Shown: positions 26,316-34,166 of the stretch, one piece after another
Layout of the letters: the number at the start of each line of letters is the position of its first letter
Numbering within the stretch: position 1 is the first letter of the stretch
NCBI RefSeq assembly: GCF_014836645.1
Contig: NZ_JACSQM010000003.1
Coordinates: 248,001 to 312,000, forward strand
Direction: 5' to 3'
Source of the DNA: Fictibacillus norfolkensis
GTDB lineage: Bacteria; Bacillota; Bacilli; Bacillales; Fictibacillaceae
DNA length: 64,000 bases
Made by a program: the position numbers and the translations under genes
Notes under the pieces: generated by a model
The model's database searches: none
What the model was told of the DNA's origin: nothing
Seen by the model: the letters and a program-made list of their open reading frames with translations, nothing else

Positions 26316-26960
26316 TCACCTTCTGCCTTCCCACTCTTCAAAAAACTGCTCTAGAAAGTTTTCTAAAAAGGCATGCCGGTCATCTGCTAGTTTTTTTGCA
26401 TAAGGAGTATTCATCCCATGCTTTAACTTTAACAGCTTTTCGTAGAAGTGATTTATAGCTGTACTTCTTTCATTGCGATATTGCTCTTTGGTCATCGTTT
26501 CTCGAACAGGTATCTCAGGATCATACATCAACTGTCCCTTCGCTCCAGAATAAGCGAATGTTCTACCGATTCCTATTGCTCCGATCGCGTCTAAGCGGTC
26601 TGCGTCCTGAACGACTTTACCTTCAACTGATTCCATCTCTTTTCCGTTACCGCCTTTAAATGACATCGTAGAGATGATTGACAATATGTGCGTGATGTAA
26701 GGTTCCTCGACAGAAATAGATTCTAACCAATTTTTCACTTCTTGAAGTCCTTCTTCTTCAGTTCCTGCAATTTTTTCATCTGCTATATCATGAAGAAGTG
26801 CCGCCATCACACATACAAAGTGATCTGCACCTTCTTTTTCTGCAATGTTCAGAGACAGATTTTTAACACGATAGATATGATACCAGTCATGTCCACTGCT
26901 CTCGTTTCTTAACTTATCTTTTACAAACTTCTCTGTCTGTTGAATTATCTTCTGTTTCAT
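26316..26960 (-). CDS. ypgQ: HD-domain dNTP hydrolase (YpgQ)
   Basis: A 214-residue HD-fold phosphohydrolase. The metal-binding residues are visible: H24 in GHDWYHIYRV, HD in AALLHDIADE (about residue 57-58) and D in VVQDADRLDAIGA (about residue 119), followed by GIGRTFAYSG. This layout matches YpgQ of B. subtilis and YedJ of E. coli, which hydrolyse nucleoside triphosphates to the monophosphate and pyrophosphate. Substrates in this organism are unproven. GGGGTAAGC lies directly ahead of the ATG. The next gene starts 3 bases upstream of it in the same direction, giving an operon. Confidence 0.88.
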   Translation of the reverse strand: MKQKIIQQTEKFVKDKLRNESSGHDWYHIYRVKNLSLNIAEKEGADHFVCVMAALLHDIADEKIAGTEEEGLQEVKNWLESISVEEPYITHILSIISTMSFKGGNGKEMESVEGKVVQDADRLDAIGAIGIGRTFAYSGAKGQLMYDPEIPVRETMTKEQYRNERSTAINHFYEKLLKLKHGMNTPYAKKLADDRHAFLENFLEQFFEEWEGRR

Positions 26961-26962
26961 GC

Positions 26963-27262
26963 TTACCCCACTGTATAAGAATGTTTTCTTTCGTTGTTGG
27001 TTTGCAGCTGATCTAGTAGTTCATACGCTTTTTGCTTTGAGGTGATATTTTCGTTAACTAAAGACTCTAATATAGCGATAAAGTAACTTCCGTCAAACGA
27101 TAACTGTTTAATTAATGTAACTTCTAATGCTATCTTCACTTGAGATTCACTTGCATCTGTATAGTGTTTTCCAAAGTCCACAAAATGAAGGTCTCCATCA
27201 TTAAGACGAAAACCTTTTGAAGCTAATAATGCTATATAGTCGCCTAGAACGTTCTCATTCAT
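26963..27262 (-). CDS. Small protein, DUF6123-like
   Basis: A 99-residue soluble protein: LGDYIALLASKGFRLNDGDLHFVDFGKHYTDASESQVKIALEVTL then a helical C-terminal half. From memory this resembles the DUF6123 family of Bacillus; the assignment is tentative and no function is known. I prefer ATG 27262, with TTGAGGTAG about four bases ahead, because the family starts near a DYI motif; an in-frame TTG at 27328 adds 22 residues and would overlap ypeP. It sits between ypeP and ypgQ in a run of three close genes. Confidence 0.65.
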   Translation of the reverse strand: MNENVLGDYIALLASKGFRLNDGDLHFVDFGKHYTDASESQVKIALEVTLIKQLSFDGSYFIAILESLVNENITSKQKAYELLDQLQTNNERKHSYTVG

Positions 27263-27314
27263 TTCTACCTCAACCCCAAAATCAAAAGATTCTAGTAAAT
27301 TGTACCAGTAACAT

Positions 27315-27983
27315 TCAGGAATTATCAATGACTTCTTTCTTCGCTTGTATGATCTTTCCGTTTAATGCTTGTGTTACGAGATGATCGGCATCTTTGTTCT
27401 TGTTTCTAGCCACCCATTCATATACAGGTTCGATCTGAAGTTTCTTCAATAGTGTTTCGATTTTATCTGCCCAGTTCTGGAGGTTCGTTTCATAACAAGG
27501 CCATTCCCCTTTTAATTGCTCTATGACAACCTTTGAATCTCCTTGAATTCTAACTTCTTCATATTGAACTCCAAGTTCTTCAAGTTCTTTTACAGCGATC
27601 CACAATGCAGCATATTCCGATTCATTATTCGATTCAATATTGGTTAGACTTGCATTCTTTTTAATACGATAGGTTATACCGTTTTGAGAGAAATGAACAA
27701 TAATACCTTGACCACTTGTTCCCGTCTCTGACTTGAAACCTCCATCAAAATAAATGGAAATATCTTTTGGTTCTTCTTTTTTGACTTGTGTTAATTTAGT
27801 CAGCTCTTTCTTCGACCACGTTACACCTTTCGTATCGATAAAGACCATTTCAGATACTCTTCCAGTCTTCTCTATATCAGTTGCCGTAAAAAGTGCTTCT
27901 GTTAACGACATAGGATCAGAAACAAATCGAATCTTAAAGGGGGATTTAGGATGTTTATACATATACTCTATTGAGAAGTTCAT
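27315..27983 (-). CDS. ypeP: RNase H-like protein (YpeP)
   Basis: A 222-residue protein with an N-terminal extension of about 75 residues and a C-terminal RNase HI fold. The four acidic positions can be placed: D in SIYFDGGFKSE, E in NNESEYAALW, D in RIQGDSKVV and D in NKDADHLVTQ, so the D-E-D-D set is kept. B. subtilis YpeP is a related protein; I recall tests that found no RNase H activity for it, so activity here is uncertain. The ATG at 27983 has AAAAGGAG eight bases ahead; the frame upstream of it is not coding. Divergent from ypdQ. Confidence 0.82.
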   Translation of the reverse strand: MNFSIEYMYKHPKSPFKIRFVSDPMSLTEALFTATDIEKTGRVSEMVFIDTKGVTWSKKELTKLTQVKKEEPKDISIYFDGGFKSETGTSGQGIIVHFSQNGITYRIKKNASLTNIESNNESEYAALWIAVKELEELGVQYEEVRIQGDSKVVIEQLKGEWPCYETNLQNWADKIETLLKKLQIEPVYEWVARNKNKDADHLVTQALNGKIIQAKKEVIDNS

Positions 27984-28053
27984 AGTAATCTCCTTTTTGT
28001 TTTTTATAAAGTCCTTTATAATACGAATATAATCATATAGAGGAGAGAAAGAA

Positions 28054-28461
28054 TTGATAGAGATATACATTGATGGTGCAAGTGCAGGTGATCCCGGACT
28101 TTCCGGAGCTGGCGTATATGTAAAAGTCGGAAACGGCACTACACATTCGTATCGTTTTCCAATCGGTACGATGAGTAACCATGAAGCGGAATTTAGAGCT
28201 CTTATACATGGTTTAGAATTATGTATCGAACATAATTGGAGAATCGTATCGTTCCGCACAGACTCACAAGCAGTTGAGAGCGCGGTGGATAAAAGATTTG
28301 CAAAAGATAAACGTTATACCAAACTTTTAGAAGAAGCTCTAAATCTTTCAGAGCAATTGGATCTGTTCTTTATTAAGTGGATTCCTTCAAAGCAAAATAA
28401 GATTGCAGACGAACTTGCCCGACAGGCCATTCAATTAAACAAGAGACCGACAGATGTTTAG
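28054..28461 (+). CDS. ypdQ: RNase H-like protein (YpdQ)
   Basis: A 135-residue protein that is almost only the RNase HI core: IYIDGASAGDPG, NHEAEFRALIHGL, SFRTDSQAVESAV, and KQNKIADELARQA, with the full D-E-D-D set. It corresponds to the small RNase H-like YpdQ of B. subtilis. It could cut RNA in RNA-DNA hybrids, but the family's activity is doubtful. The start is TTG, with AGGAGAG seven bases ahead. It is divergent from ypeP and overlaps the next gene by 8 bases. Confidence 0.85.
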   Translation: MIEIYIDGASAGDPGLSGAGVYVKVGNGTTHSYRFPIGTMSNHEAEFRALIHGLELCIEHNWRIVSFRTDSQAVESAVDKRFAKDKRYTKLLEEALNLSEQLDLFFIKWIPSKQNKIADELARQAIQLNKRPTDV

Positions 28462-29383
28462 AAAGACTTGGTTTGCCGACTTCAATCTACTCCTTGTAGC
28501 TCTGATCTGGGGTTCGACTTTCGTTATCGTCCAGAAAGCAATCGCGTTCTTAGAACCTTATTCATTTAATAGCGTACGTTTTTCCATTGCCGCTATAACA
28601 TTATTGCTAATTATCTTCTTGTTTAACCGTTCGTCACTCAGTCATTTTACAGACAGGAGGATATGGATCAGCGGTATCATACTTGGCTTTTGGCTATTTT
28701 TAGGATACGGATTTCAGACAGTAGGATTATTATATACCACGTCTTCCAAAGCTGGGTTCATAACAGGATTAAGTGTTGTCTTGGTGCCTTTATTCAGTTA
28801 TTTATTGTTAAAGAACAAACTGAATTGGCAAGTAGGAATTAGCTCTATAATAGCTGTACTCGGTTTATATTTATTAACGATCCACAACAGCCTTTCGTTG
28901 AACACTGGCGATGGTTATGTTCTATTATGTGCTATTTCATTTGCTCTTCATATCGTGTTCACAGGAAAGTTTGCTTCATCATACAACGCTATATGTCTCA
29001 CCATTATCCAACTTTTGACCGTTGCTCTATTTAGTTTTATAACTGCCATCATGATGGAAGATTGGCAGCAGATGTTCACGGCCAAGTTGGTTCAACAGCC
29101 GGAAGTAATCAGTGCTCTCTTGATCACCTCATTCTTTGCAACAGCTCTAGCTTTTTTGGCTCAAACACACTTTCAATCGTTTACAACGCCTGCAAGAGTG
29201 GCTTTAATCTTTGCGATGGAACCTGTTTTTGCGGCACTTACTGCTTATATCATGCTAAATGAACGACTGGGTTTAAAATCATTGATTGGTTGCGGGTTGA
29301 TTTTATTCGGCATGATTTTATCTGAAATTAAGTTCAAAAAGAAGTTGATAAAACGCAAACAAAAAGAGTGGGATCTTATTTAA
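28454..29383 (+). CDS. EamA/DMT-family transporter
   Basis: A 309-residue membrane protein with ten spans arranged as two EamA repeats. The repeat starts are LLLVALIWGSTFVIVQKAIAFLEP (residue 12 on) and VLLCAISFALHIVFTGK (about 155). The YTTSSKAGFITGLSVVLVPLFSYLLLK and LALIFAMEPVFAALTAYIMLNERLG blocks, the latter split across the second repeat, are family standards. It is a metabolite exporter or importer of unknown substrate. Its ATG overlaps the ypdQ stop by 8 bases, and its stop overlaps the ypcP stop on the other strand. Confidence 0.85.
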   Translation: MFRKTWFADFNLLLVALIWGSTFVIVQKAIAFLEPYSFNSVRFSIAAITLLLIIFLFNRSSLSHFTDRRIWISGIILGFWLFLGYGFQTVGLLYTTSSKAGFITGLSVVLVPLFSYLLLKNKLNWQVGISSIIAVLGLYLLTIHNSLSLNTGDGYVLLCAISFALHIVFTGKFASSYNAICLTIIQLLTVALFSFITAIMMEDWQQMFTAKLVQQPEVISALLITSFFATALAFLAQTHFQSFTTPARVALIFAMEPVFAALTAYIMLNERLGLKSLIGCGLILFGMILSEIKFKKKLIKRKQKEWDLI

Positions 29384-29396
29384 CCCACTCTTATTT
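29362..29396. terminator. Two-way terminator inside the convergent stops
   Basis: AAGAGTGGG (29364-29372) and CCCACTCTT (29384-29392) with an 11-base loop that contains both stop codons of the EamA gene and ypcP. T-rich on both outer sides (TTATTTC forward, TTTGTTTG reverse). Confidence 0.75.
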
Positions 29397-30267
29397 CAAT
29401 CTCTAATTCTTCTAATGCGCTTCGAACACTCTGTTTATCTAAAATATATCGGCATTCCTCTAAGTCTCTGTCGACTACTTCAGGAACATCAGTAAAAATC
29501 GTACATAAATCTTTACTAAGAACAGCCATCTCGCGCCCTGCTTCGAGTTTTTTCAAATACCTCTTATATCTAGGATCTAAATTCTCGAAATTTTCATAGA
29601 TCGATTCAACAGCACCATATTGTTGTATGAGTGGAAGTGCAGCTTTATCGCCAACTCCCGCTACCCCAGGAATATTATCACTTTTATCGCCTAGTAAAGC
29701 TTTTACATCGATCCACTGAGCAGGTGTTATTCCATACTCTTCCTGGAAGTGATTCAGCGTATATTTTAGCTCATCTCTTTTTACTGTAATAAGCTGTGAA
29801 GTCTTCTCGCAAAGGAGCTGCAAAAGATCGCGATCGTTGCTGTAGATGATACATTCTCCGTCACGTTCGTTTCGCCAGCGATATGCCAGTGTACCGATGA
29901 TATCATCCGCTTCATATCTAGGAATCGTAAGCTGTGTGATTCCGATGTTATCAAAAAGTTGAACAAGTGTCTCAAATTGCTGGATAAGTGGTTCAGGCAA
30001 CTCGTTTCTTGTCCCTTTGTAATCAGCAAATTTTTCTCTTCGGAGTGTTTCATCGCGTTTAACATCCCAAGCAACAACAATATGAGAAGGCTCATGATCT
30101 CGAACGAGCATAAGCAGTTTCTGAATGGTAACGCGTATGGCATTCGTAAACTGCCCTTTTGAGTTTCGAGGAAGATCATGCATTTCTTTTCCATAAGCTG
30201 TAGCAAAATAACATCTGCTAAGCAGATTGAATCCATCGATTAACAGTAATACTTCTTTCTTTTCCAT
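29380..30267 (-). CDS. ypcP: 5'-3' exonuclease, FEN-like (YpcP)
   Basis: A 295-residue flap-endonuclease/5'-nuclease domain protein without a polymerase domain. The acidic metal-binding residues are visible in LLLIDGFNLLSR, WDVKRDETLRREKFADYKG (helical-arch region), PRYEADDIIGTLAY and YSNDRDLLQLL, followed by the ALLGDKSDNIPGVAGVGDKAA helix-hairpin-helix. B. subtilis YpcP removes RNA primers and flaps alongside PolA. I start at ATG 30267, with GGGGGAT ahead; an upstream in-frame ATG at 30312 lies inside the RNA terminator. Convergent with the EamA gene. Confidence 0.92.
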   Translation of the reverse strand: MEKKEVLLLIDGFNLLSRCYFATAYGKEMHDLPRNSKGQFTNAIRVTIQKLLMLVRDHEPSHIVVAWDVKRDETLRREKFADYKGTRNELPEPLIQQFETLVQLFDNIGITQLTIPRYEADDIIGTLAYRWRNERDGECIIYSNDRDLLQLLCEKTSQLITVKRDELKYTLNHFQEEYGITPAQWIDVKALLGDKSDNIPGVAGVGDKAALPLIQQYGAVESIYENFENLDPRYKRYLKKLEAGREMAVLSKDLCTIFTDVPEVVDRDLEECRYILDKQSVRSALEELEIEIRVG

Positions 30268-30297
30268 CTTCTTTTTATCCCCCGGTAAAAATATGTT

Positions 30298-30336
30298 ATG
30301 AAAAAAGCGCATTTTACATGTGATGTAAAATACGCT
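30298..30336 (-). terminator. Intrinsic terminator of the structured RNA gene
   Basis: Reverse strand: AAGCGTATTTTACAT, CA, then ATGTAAAATGCGCTT with one G-U, followed by TTTTTTC. A very stable 14-pair hairpin 30 bases upstream of the ypcP start. Confidence 0.9.
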
Positions 30337-30345
30337 TGTTGTCGT

Positions 30346-30530
30346 TTAAGTAAAATCCGCTCTGCCGTGGCTTTATATGCCTTTGGAACCTGATTTCTCA
30401 GGTGGGTATCCGCAGCTGCCGTTACAGCCTTCCAAGTCGAATGCTAGGCTTGACTGTCTGACAGATCATATTGGATTCCCGTCATTAGCACATAGGTTAA
30501 AGACATGGAAAAGCCACGAACATCGCAGAA
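30346..30530 (-). ncRNA. Structured RNA, probably 6S RNA
   Basis: About 185 bases with no open frame, between ypcP and a small gene, transcribed on the reverse strand from a strong promoter and ended by an intrinsic terminator. The two ends pair closely: TTCTGCGATGTTCGTGGCTTT near the 5' end and AAAGCCACGGCAGAGCGGATTTT near the 3' end share GTGGCTTT/AAAGCCAC and CTGC/GCAG, then AGGTTAAAG-like and CTTTGGAACCT blocks continue the stem, giving the long hairpin with a central loop typical of 6S RNA. The 5' segment TCTGCGATGTTCGTGGC also resembles the E. coli 6S 5' end from memory. Boundaries are approximate; another long-hairpin RNA cannot be excluded. Confidence 0.6.
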
Positions 30531-30534
30531 TTTT

Positions 30535-30563
30535 ATTATACTACCAGTTTCTTAAGAAGTAAA
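30535..30563 (-). promoter_or_regulatory. Sigma-A promoter of the structured RNA
   Basis: Reverse strand: TTTACT (30558-30563), 17 bases, TATAAT (30535-30540), predicting a start near 30528-30530. Confidence 0.75.
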
Positions 30564-30564
30564 A

Positions 30565-30705
30565 TCATTTTGTTTTTTTGCCGTGATGCATCTTTTCCAC
30601 TTCCATCTCAGCATAAGACGCAAATTCCGTTTGGTTGTCTGCACCGTTTTCTTTCACGTTATTATTGCGCTGTGCATTAGCGTTGGCTTTTTTCTGTTTA
30701 CCCAT
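30565..30705 (-). CDS. Small hydrophilic protein, possibly SASP-like
   Basis: A 46-residue Lys/Asn-rich protein: MGKQKKANANAQRNNNV, KENGADNQTEFASYAEMEV, ending in KKTK. Its size, amino-acid make-up and the D/N-x-TEF segment are reminiscent of minor small acid-soluble spore proteins such as SspL, but I cannot confirm the match. AAGGAGGG lies nine bases ahead of the ATG, making it a well-supported gene. Its stop lies right beside the -35 element of the RNA gene downstream. Confidence 0.65.
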   Translation of the reverse strand: MGKQKKANANAQRNNNVKENGADNQTEFASYAEMEVEKMHHGKKTK

Positions 30706-30812
30706 AATGTATCCCTCCTTTTTCTTACTATGGCTAAATGAAATAAAAATATAACTTACATAATTTTTCCTTGATTGGTTAAGTTAAGACTAAAAAGGAG
30801 GGTTTCTTAAAA

Positions 30813-31064
30813 ATGGCAAATCCTTATTTATGTCCAAACTGTAAGACGAACCGAACGCGTTTTAACGTGATCGAACAAAGCCCTGTAGCGGTTAAGCTTG
30901 ATCCATCCACTGGTGATGTAGTTCAACAATACGAAGATGGTGAGTTGGATATGTTCCATCTTCCGTATAAAGGTTCAGAACGACTGATTCAGTGCGGAGC
31001 ATGTGGCATCGTGGGAGAAGAAGAGATGTATATCAAACGTGCACAAAGTAATCCAAGAGCATAG
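30813..31064 (+). CDS. Small zinc-ribbon-like protein, unknown
   Basis: An 83-residue protein with two CxxC motifs, CPNC near residue 7 and CGAC near residue 62, spaced as in a zinc ribbon, joined by a beta-patterned acidic middle (VKLDPSTGDVVQQYEDGELDMFHLPY). No family name comes to mind. AAGGAGG lies ten bases ahead of the ATG. Single unit, divergent from the small gene at 30565, with a strong terminator shared with the convergent gene at 31103. Confidence 0.7.
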   Translation: MANPYLCPNCKTNRTRFNVIEQSPVAVKLDPSTGDVVQQYEDGELDMFHLPYKGSERLIQCGACGIVGEEEMYIKRAQSNPRA

Positions 31065-31102
31065 AAAAAAGACTGCCGTTATACATTGCGGCAGTCTTTT
31101 TC
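31064..31102. terminator. Two-way terminator between the zinc-ribbon gene and its convergent neighbour
   Basis: AAAAAAGACTGCCG / CGGCAGTCTTTTT with a 10-base loop, A-run and T-run at the two sides. Confidence 0.9.
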
Positions 31103-32536
31103 CTAATGGTTGTCAGCTGCAGGAAGTTTTAACGGGACTTCTACCTTTTCTTGTAAAGGATAAATTTTTGCTATATTTGAAAGAGTAATGGTGAGGTCAC
31201 CCTTCGGAAGACCATCATGAAAAAATAATAAGAACCCCGATTGCTCACTATCGTACGTTTGCATCACATCAAAATTTTGCAGTGTTTCTCCTGACGAATT
31301 TTTTATCGTGACGAGGTTGTTCAAAAAACGTTCTTCGTTATGGATCCTATTCTCATTATAGTTGGGTTGAAAATAAAGATATTCTTCTTGTCCTACATTT
31401 TCTACTTTGCTCTCGATAGAAAACCGAATTCCTTTTTCGTTATTGGAAACATCATTTTCAATTCCTCTGTAAATCACTTTATAATCACTATCGTTAGCGA
31501 CAACTTCATTTCTTGTTATATCTTTTTCAGGATTGCTTGCAAATTGCTCAAGATCTTGTTTAGATACCGGAAATGTATACGATTTGTCCGTTCTATGAAC
31601 GGAGTGTGTAAACGACAATTTTAAATGATCTGAATCGTCCATATTAAGAAGGTCATCTAGAGCAGAATACGTTTCCATATAGTACCCTGAACCTTCATTT
31701 TCTGTGATATCTGCATGTAACGTGTAATTATCCTGTCCATTTTCAATGGTTCCAAATAGAGAAACAAGATCTTTAATATTTGAGTCCAACTTGATTCTTG
31801 ATCCCATTTGATAGATTTCAAACTTATCCAAGTGAACTTCTTCGTTGTTGTAAAGCTGCAGAGATCGATCAATTTTTTCGGCAGCAAGAACAGGAGGCAG
31901 TTCAAAAACATTATGAGGTCTGACTTTAAAAGTTAAGTGATCTAACTTCATCTTCCCTTTGTTTGAAGTCAATGTTGGGTTCAGAAGCTTAACCGTCTCA
32001 CTGCTAAAGACCTCTTTCCAATCTTCATCTGTTTCAATGTTATCATATTGCGCATGTACCATCACGGACCGGTATAATTTATGTTTGTACACAACACCAC
32101 CGATCGCGCCTTCTCCTTCATAGATATCGGTAGGAAAACGAAAAGTCTTTCCCTTCTTGGATGTGATCTCAACTTGATTAACCGATAATCGAGGAATATC
32201 ACTCTCCTCTTTATCCCGTTCTACAAGGTCTACACTATATAAAATGTACAGCTGTTGTCCGAAGTTATAGGTTCTTTCTACCTGAAACTTTCGCTGATTA
32301 TTCGCTAACGGTATAGAGATCTGACTGTTTTTTAATAGCTTGAAATGATCGGCAAACTTAAGGTCGCTGAATTTTGATTTCTCTGTATCCATAAGTTCTT
32401 CCCAATCTTCCATCACAACAAAATTTTCATCGTTAACTTTCCACGTTGGCTCTGCGCTTTTTTCATATTGCGTGTAAATGACAAATGCAATTAACAGCAA
32501 AAGCCCAATGATGATCTTATTTCGCTTGGTGCTCAA
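31103..32536 (-). CDS. Membrane-anchored extracytoplasmic protein, paralogue 2 of a tandem pair
   Basis: A 477-residue protein with one N-terminal span (residues about 7-22) and a large beta-rich domain outside the membrane. Directly after the span comes YTQYEKSAEPTW, identical to its upstream neighbour; the pattern RDKEESDIPRLSVNQVEI / RDKDEYHIPRLSVKNMQF, VYKHKLYRS and the end DLTITLSNIAKIYPL are also shared. Not recognised; the repeated beta blocks recall DUF4179/DUF5643-like ectodomains of Bacillus, which is tentative. The start is TTG, with AAAGGAG ten bases ahead. 36 bases separate it from the paralogue, so they form one operon. Confidence 0.72.
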   Translation of the reverse strand: MSTKRNKIIIGLLLLIAFVIYTQYEKSAEPTWKVNDENFVVMEDWEELMDTEKSKFSDLKFADHFKLLKNSQISIPLANNQRKFQVERTYNFGQQLYILYSVDLVERDKEESDIPRLSVNQVEITSKKGKTFRFPTDIYEGEGAIGGVVYKHKLYRSVMVHAQYDNIETDEDWKEVFSSETVKLLNPTLTSNKGKMKLDHLTFKVRPHNVFELPPVLAAEKIDRSLQLYNNEEVHLDKFEIYQMGSRIKLDSNIKDLVSLFGTIENGQDNYTLHADITENEGSGYYMETYSALDDLLNMDDSDHLKLSFTHSVHRTDKSYTFPVSKQDLEQFASNPEKDITRNEVVANDSDYKVIYRGIENDVSNNEKGIRFSIESKVENVGQEEYLYFQPNYNENRIHNEERFLNNLVTIKNSSGETLQNFDVMQTYDSEQSGFLLFFHDGLPKGDLTITLSNIAKIYPLQEKVEVPLKLPAADNH

Positions 32537-32571
32537 AGTAACCTGTCTCCTTTACCACTTTCATCATTTGT

Positions 32572-34026
32572 TCAGTTCACGATCATGATGTTCTTATACT
32601 TAATGTCCACCGGATTTTTAAGAGGCTTTAAATAAGAGAGATTTGATAAAGTAATCGTCAAGTCACTCTCAGGAATTAAGATTGGTTTCATCTCACCGTT
32701 TTCCATCTCTTCTTTGTTATAAAACGTGATATAGTAGGTGGCTTTGTTTTCTTCTTCTGAACTATGTACTTCGAAGTTATTAATTCTCGTTTTCTTCTCA
32801 TCTGAAATCGAGATAATATTGTTTTTATACACCCGTTCGTAATCGTCAGGTACTTCGGCATTACTATAATAATGATCGGGATCCAGGCGCAGGTGATGTA
32901 AATGCTGACTAGAATCCGTGAATATGCTCAACCTAATTCTAGGGCTCCCCTCAAACATGGTCATGCCTTCATAACGTATAACCGTATTACCTATCTTTAA
33001 AATTTCTTGGCTCTTTAATACCGGTTGATTTGTATTAGCTAAAAACGTTTCAATATCTTTCTTTGGAATTGTCCATGAGAAAGAACGAGGATCTTTATGT
33101 ACAGAAGAAGTAAAAGTGACAGACCTTTCTTTTTTCTTGTTAACATCTCCTGGCATATCATAGATGGGAACGTAAAACCCGTTTTTATTAGTCCCTAGAA
33201 TCCCATATGTCAAAGGTTGGTCTTGTAATTTATTTTCTTTGCTAGCAAATCCGATTAAACTTACATCATTTGGGATTTCTACGCTTAGTCTTTGTTCATA
33301 AAGTAAAGCATCAATTGATTTGATCTTTACTTTTTTGTTATCACCATATGTAAACGTTTGATCGATCGGTTCACTTTTCAATACTGTTGAATAAGGATCT
33401 TCTGAAGGAACCGTTAACCCAATATCTTGAATCGAGTCTATCCCTTTATCTTTAGAAGAAATCGTAAGGTCCTGTAATCGAACGATATGAGCTTTTGAAA
33501 CGATCGACCAATCGTTCTCTGAAGAATCGAACATACTCGGCATCAGCATCATGGAGCGGTATAAACGGTGCTTATAAACGAATCCTTCGTCTCTAGTTCC
33601 CGGCTGCCCCATCTCTTCACCAGCCTTGAGCACGAGTTCCTTACCCTCTTTTGTCTGAAACTGCATGTTTTTAACAGAGAGCCTCGGAATATGATACTCG
33701 TCCTTATCTCTTTCTTTAACATCCACACTGTATAATAGATACATGCGTCCATTCATGTTCCAGAGCTTTTCAATCTTTAACGTTCGATACGATTCTTTTA
33801 GCGTCACTGTCTTGTTTACGTCTTTAAGAAAACCGTATTTATCTATCATCTCTAATTCATCGAACTTGATATATTCTCTTTTCATTCCATCCTTGAATGT
33901 GTTTACGACCGAAAATTCTTCCTTATTTACTGTCCAAGTTGGTTCAGCACTTTTTTCGTATTGTGTATAAACAACGAATCCTCCAATTAAGACAGAACCG
34001 ATCAATAGTTTTTTAATGATTTGCAA
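32572..34026 (-). CDS. Membrane-anchored extracytoplasmic protein, paralogue 1 of a tandem pair
   Basis: A 484-residue protein of the same build as its neighbour at 31103: one span near residues 8-22, then VYTQYEKSAEPTW and about 450 residues of beta-rich sequence. Overall identity is modest outside the shared YTQYEKSAEPTW, DIPRLSV, YKHRLYRS and LTITLSNLSYLKPL blocks, so the duplication is old. No signal peptidase site or lipobox is seen. I use TTG 34026, with AAAGGGG nine bases ahead; ATG 34047 is an alternative with a weak site. Function unknown; a surface or envelope-stress sensor is only a thought. Confidence 0.72.
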   Translation of the reverse strand: MQIIKKLLIGSVLIGGFVVYTQYEKSAEPTWTVNKEEFSVVNTFKDGMKREYIKFDELEMIDKYGFLKDVNKTVTLKESYRTLKIEKLWNMNGRMYLLYSVDVKERDKDEYHIPRLSVKNMQFQTKEGKELVLKAGEEMGQPGTRDEGFVYKHRLYRSMMLMPSMFDSSENDWSIVSKAHIVRLQDLTISSKDKGIDSIQDIGLTVPSEDPYSTVLKSEPIDQTFTYGDNKKVKIKSIDALLYEQRLSVEIPNDVSLIGFASKENKLQDQPLTYGILGTNKNGFYVPIYDMPGDVNKKKERSVTFTSSVHKDPRSFSWTIPKKDIETFLANTNQPVLKSQEILKIGNTVIRYEGMTMFEGSPRIRLSIFTDSSQHLHHLRLDPDHYYSNAEVPDDYERVYKNNIISISDEKKTRINNFEVHSSEEENKATYYITFYNKEEMENGEMKPILIPESDLTITLSNLSYLKPLKNPVDIKYKNIMIVN

Positions 34027-34125
34027 GTCGTACAGCCCCTTTAGCATCTATACCATCATATTAGCATAATTTTCCGAATTTTCATTCCGTTAATATCCAT
34101 TAATTTGAAAAAACGCTCGAAATAA

Positions 34126-34157
34126 TAAAGTAACCTCGTCTGAAGAGACGAGGTTAC
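34126..34157 (-). terminator. Terminator of the beta-lysine operon
   Basis: Perfect 12-base arms GTAACCTCGTCT / AGACGAGGTTAC with a 4-base loop; reverse strand continues TTTATTATT. It lies ten bases past the gabT-type stop. Confidence 0.9.
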
Positions 34158-34166
34158 AATCAGTAT

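Noticed and set aside
27983..28259. N-terminal extension of ypeP
   Set aside because: It runs antisense through ypdQ and lacks a start site; ATG 27983 has a strong one.
30377..30562. Forward open frame of 61 codons across the structured RNA
   Set aside because: No ribosome site; the region is better explained by a reverse-strand RNA with promoter and terminator.
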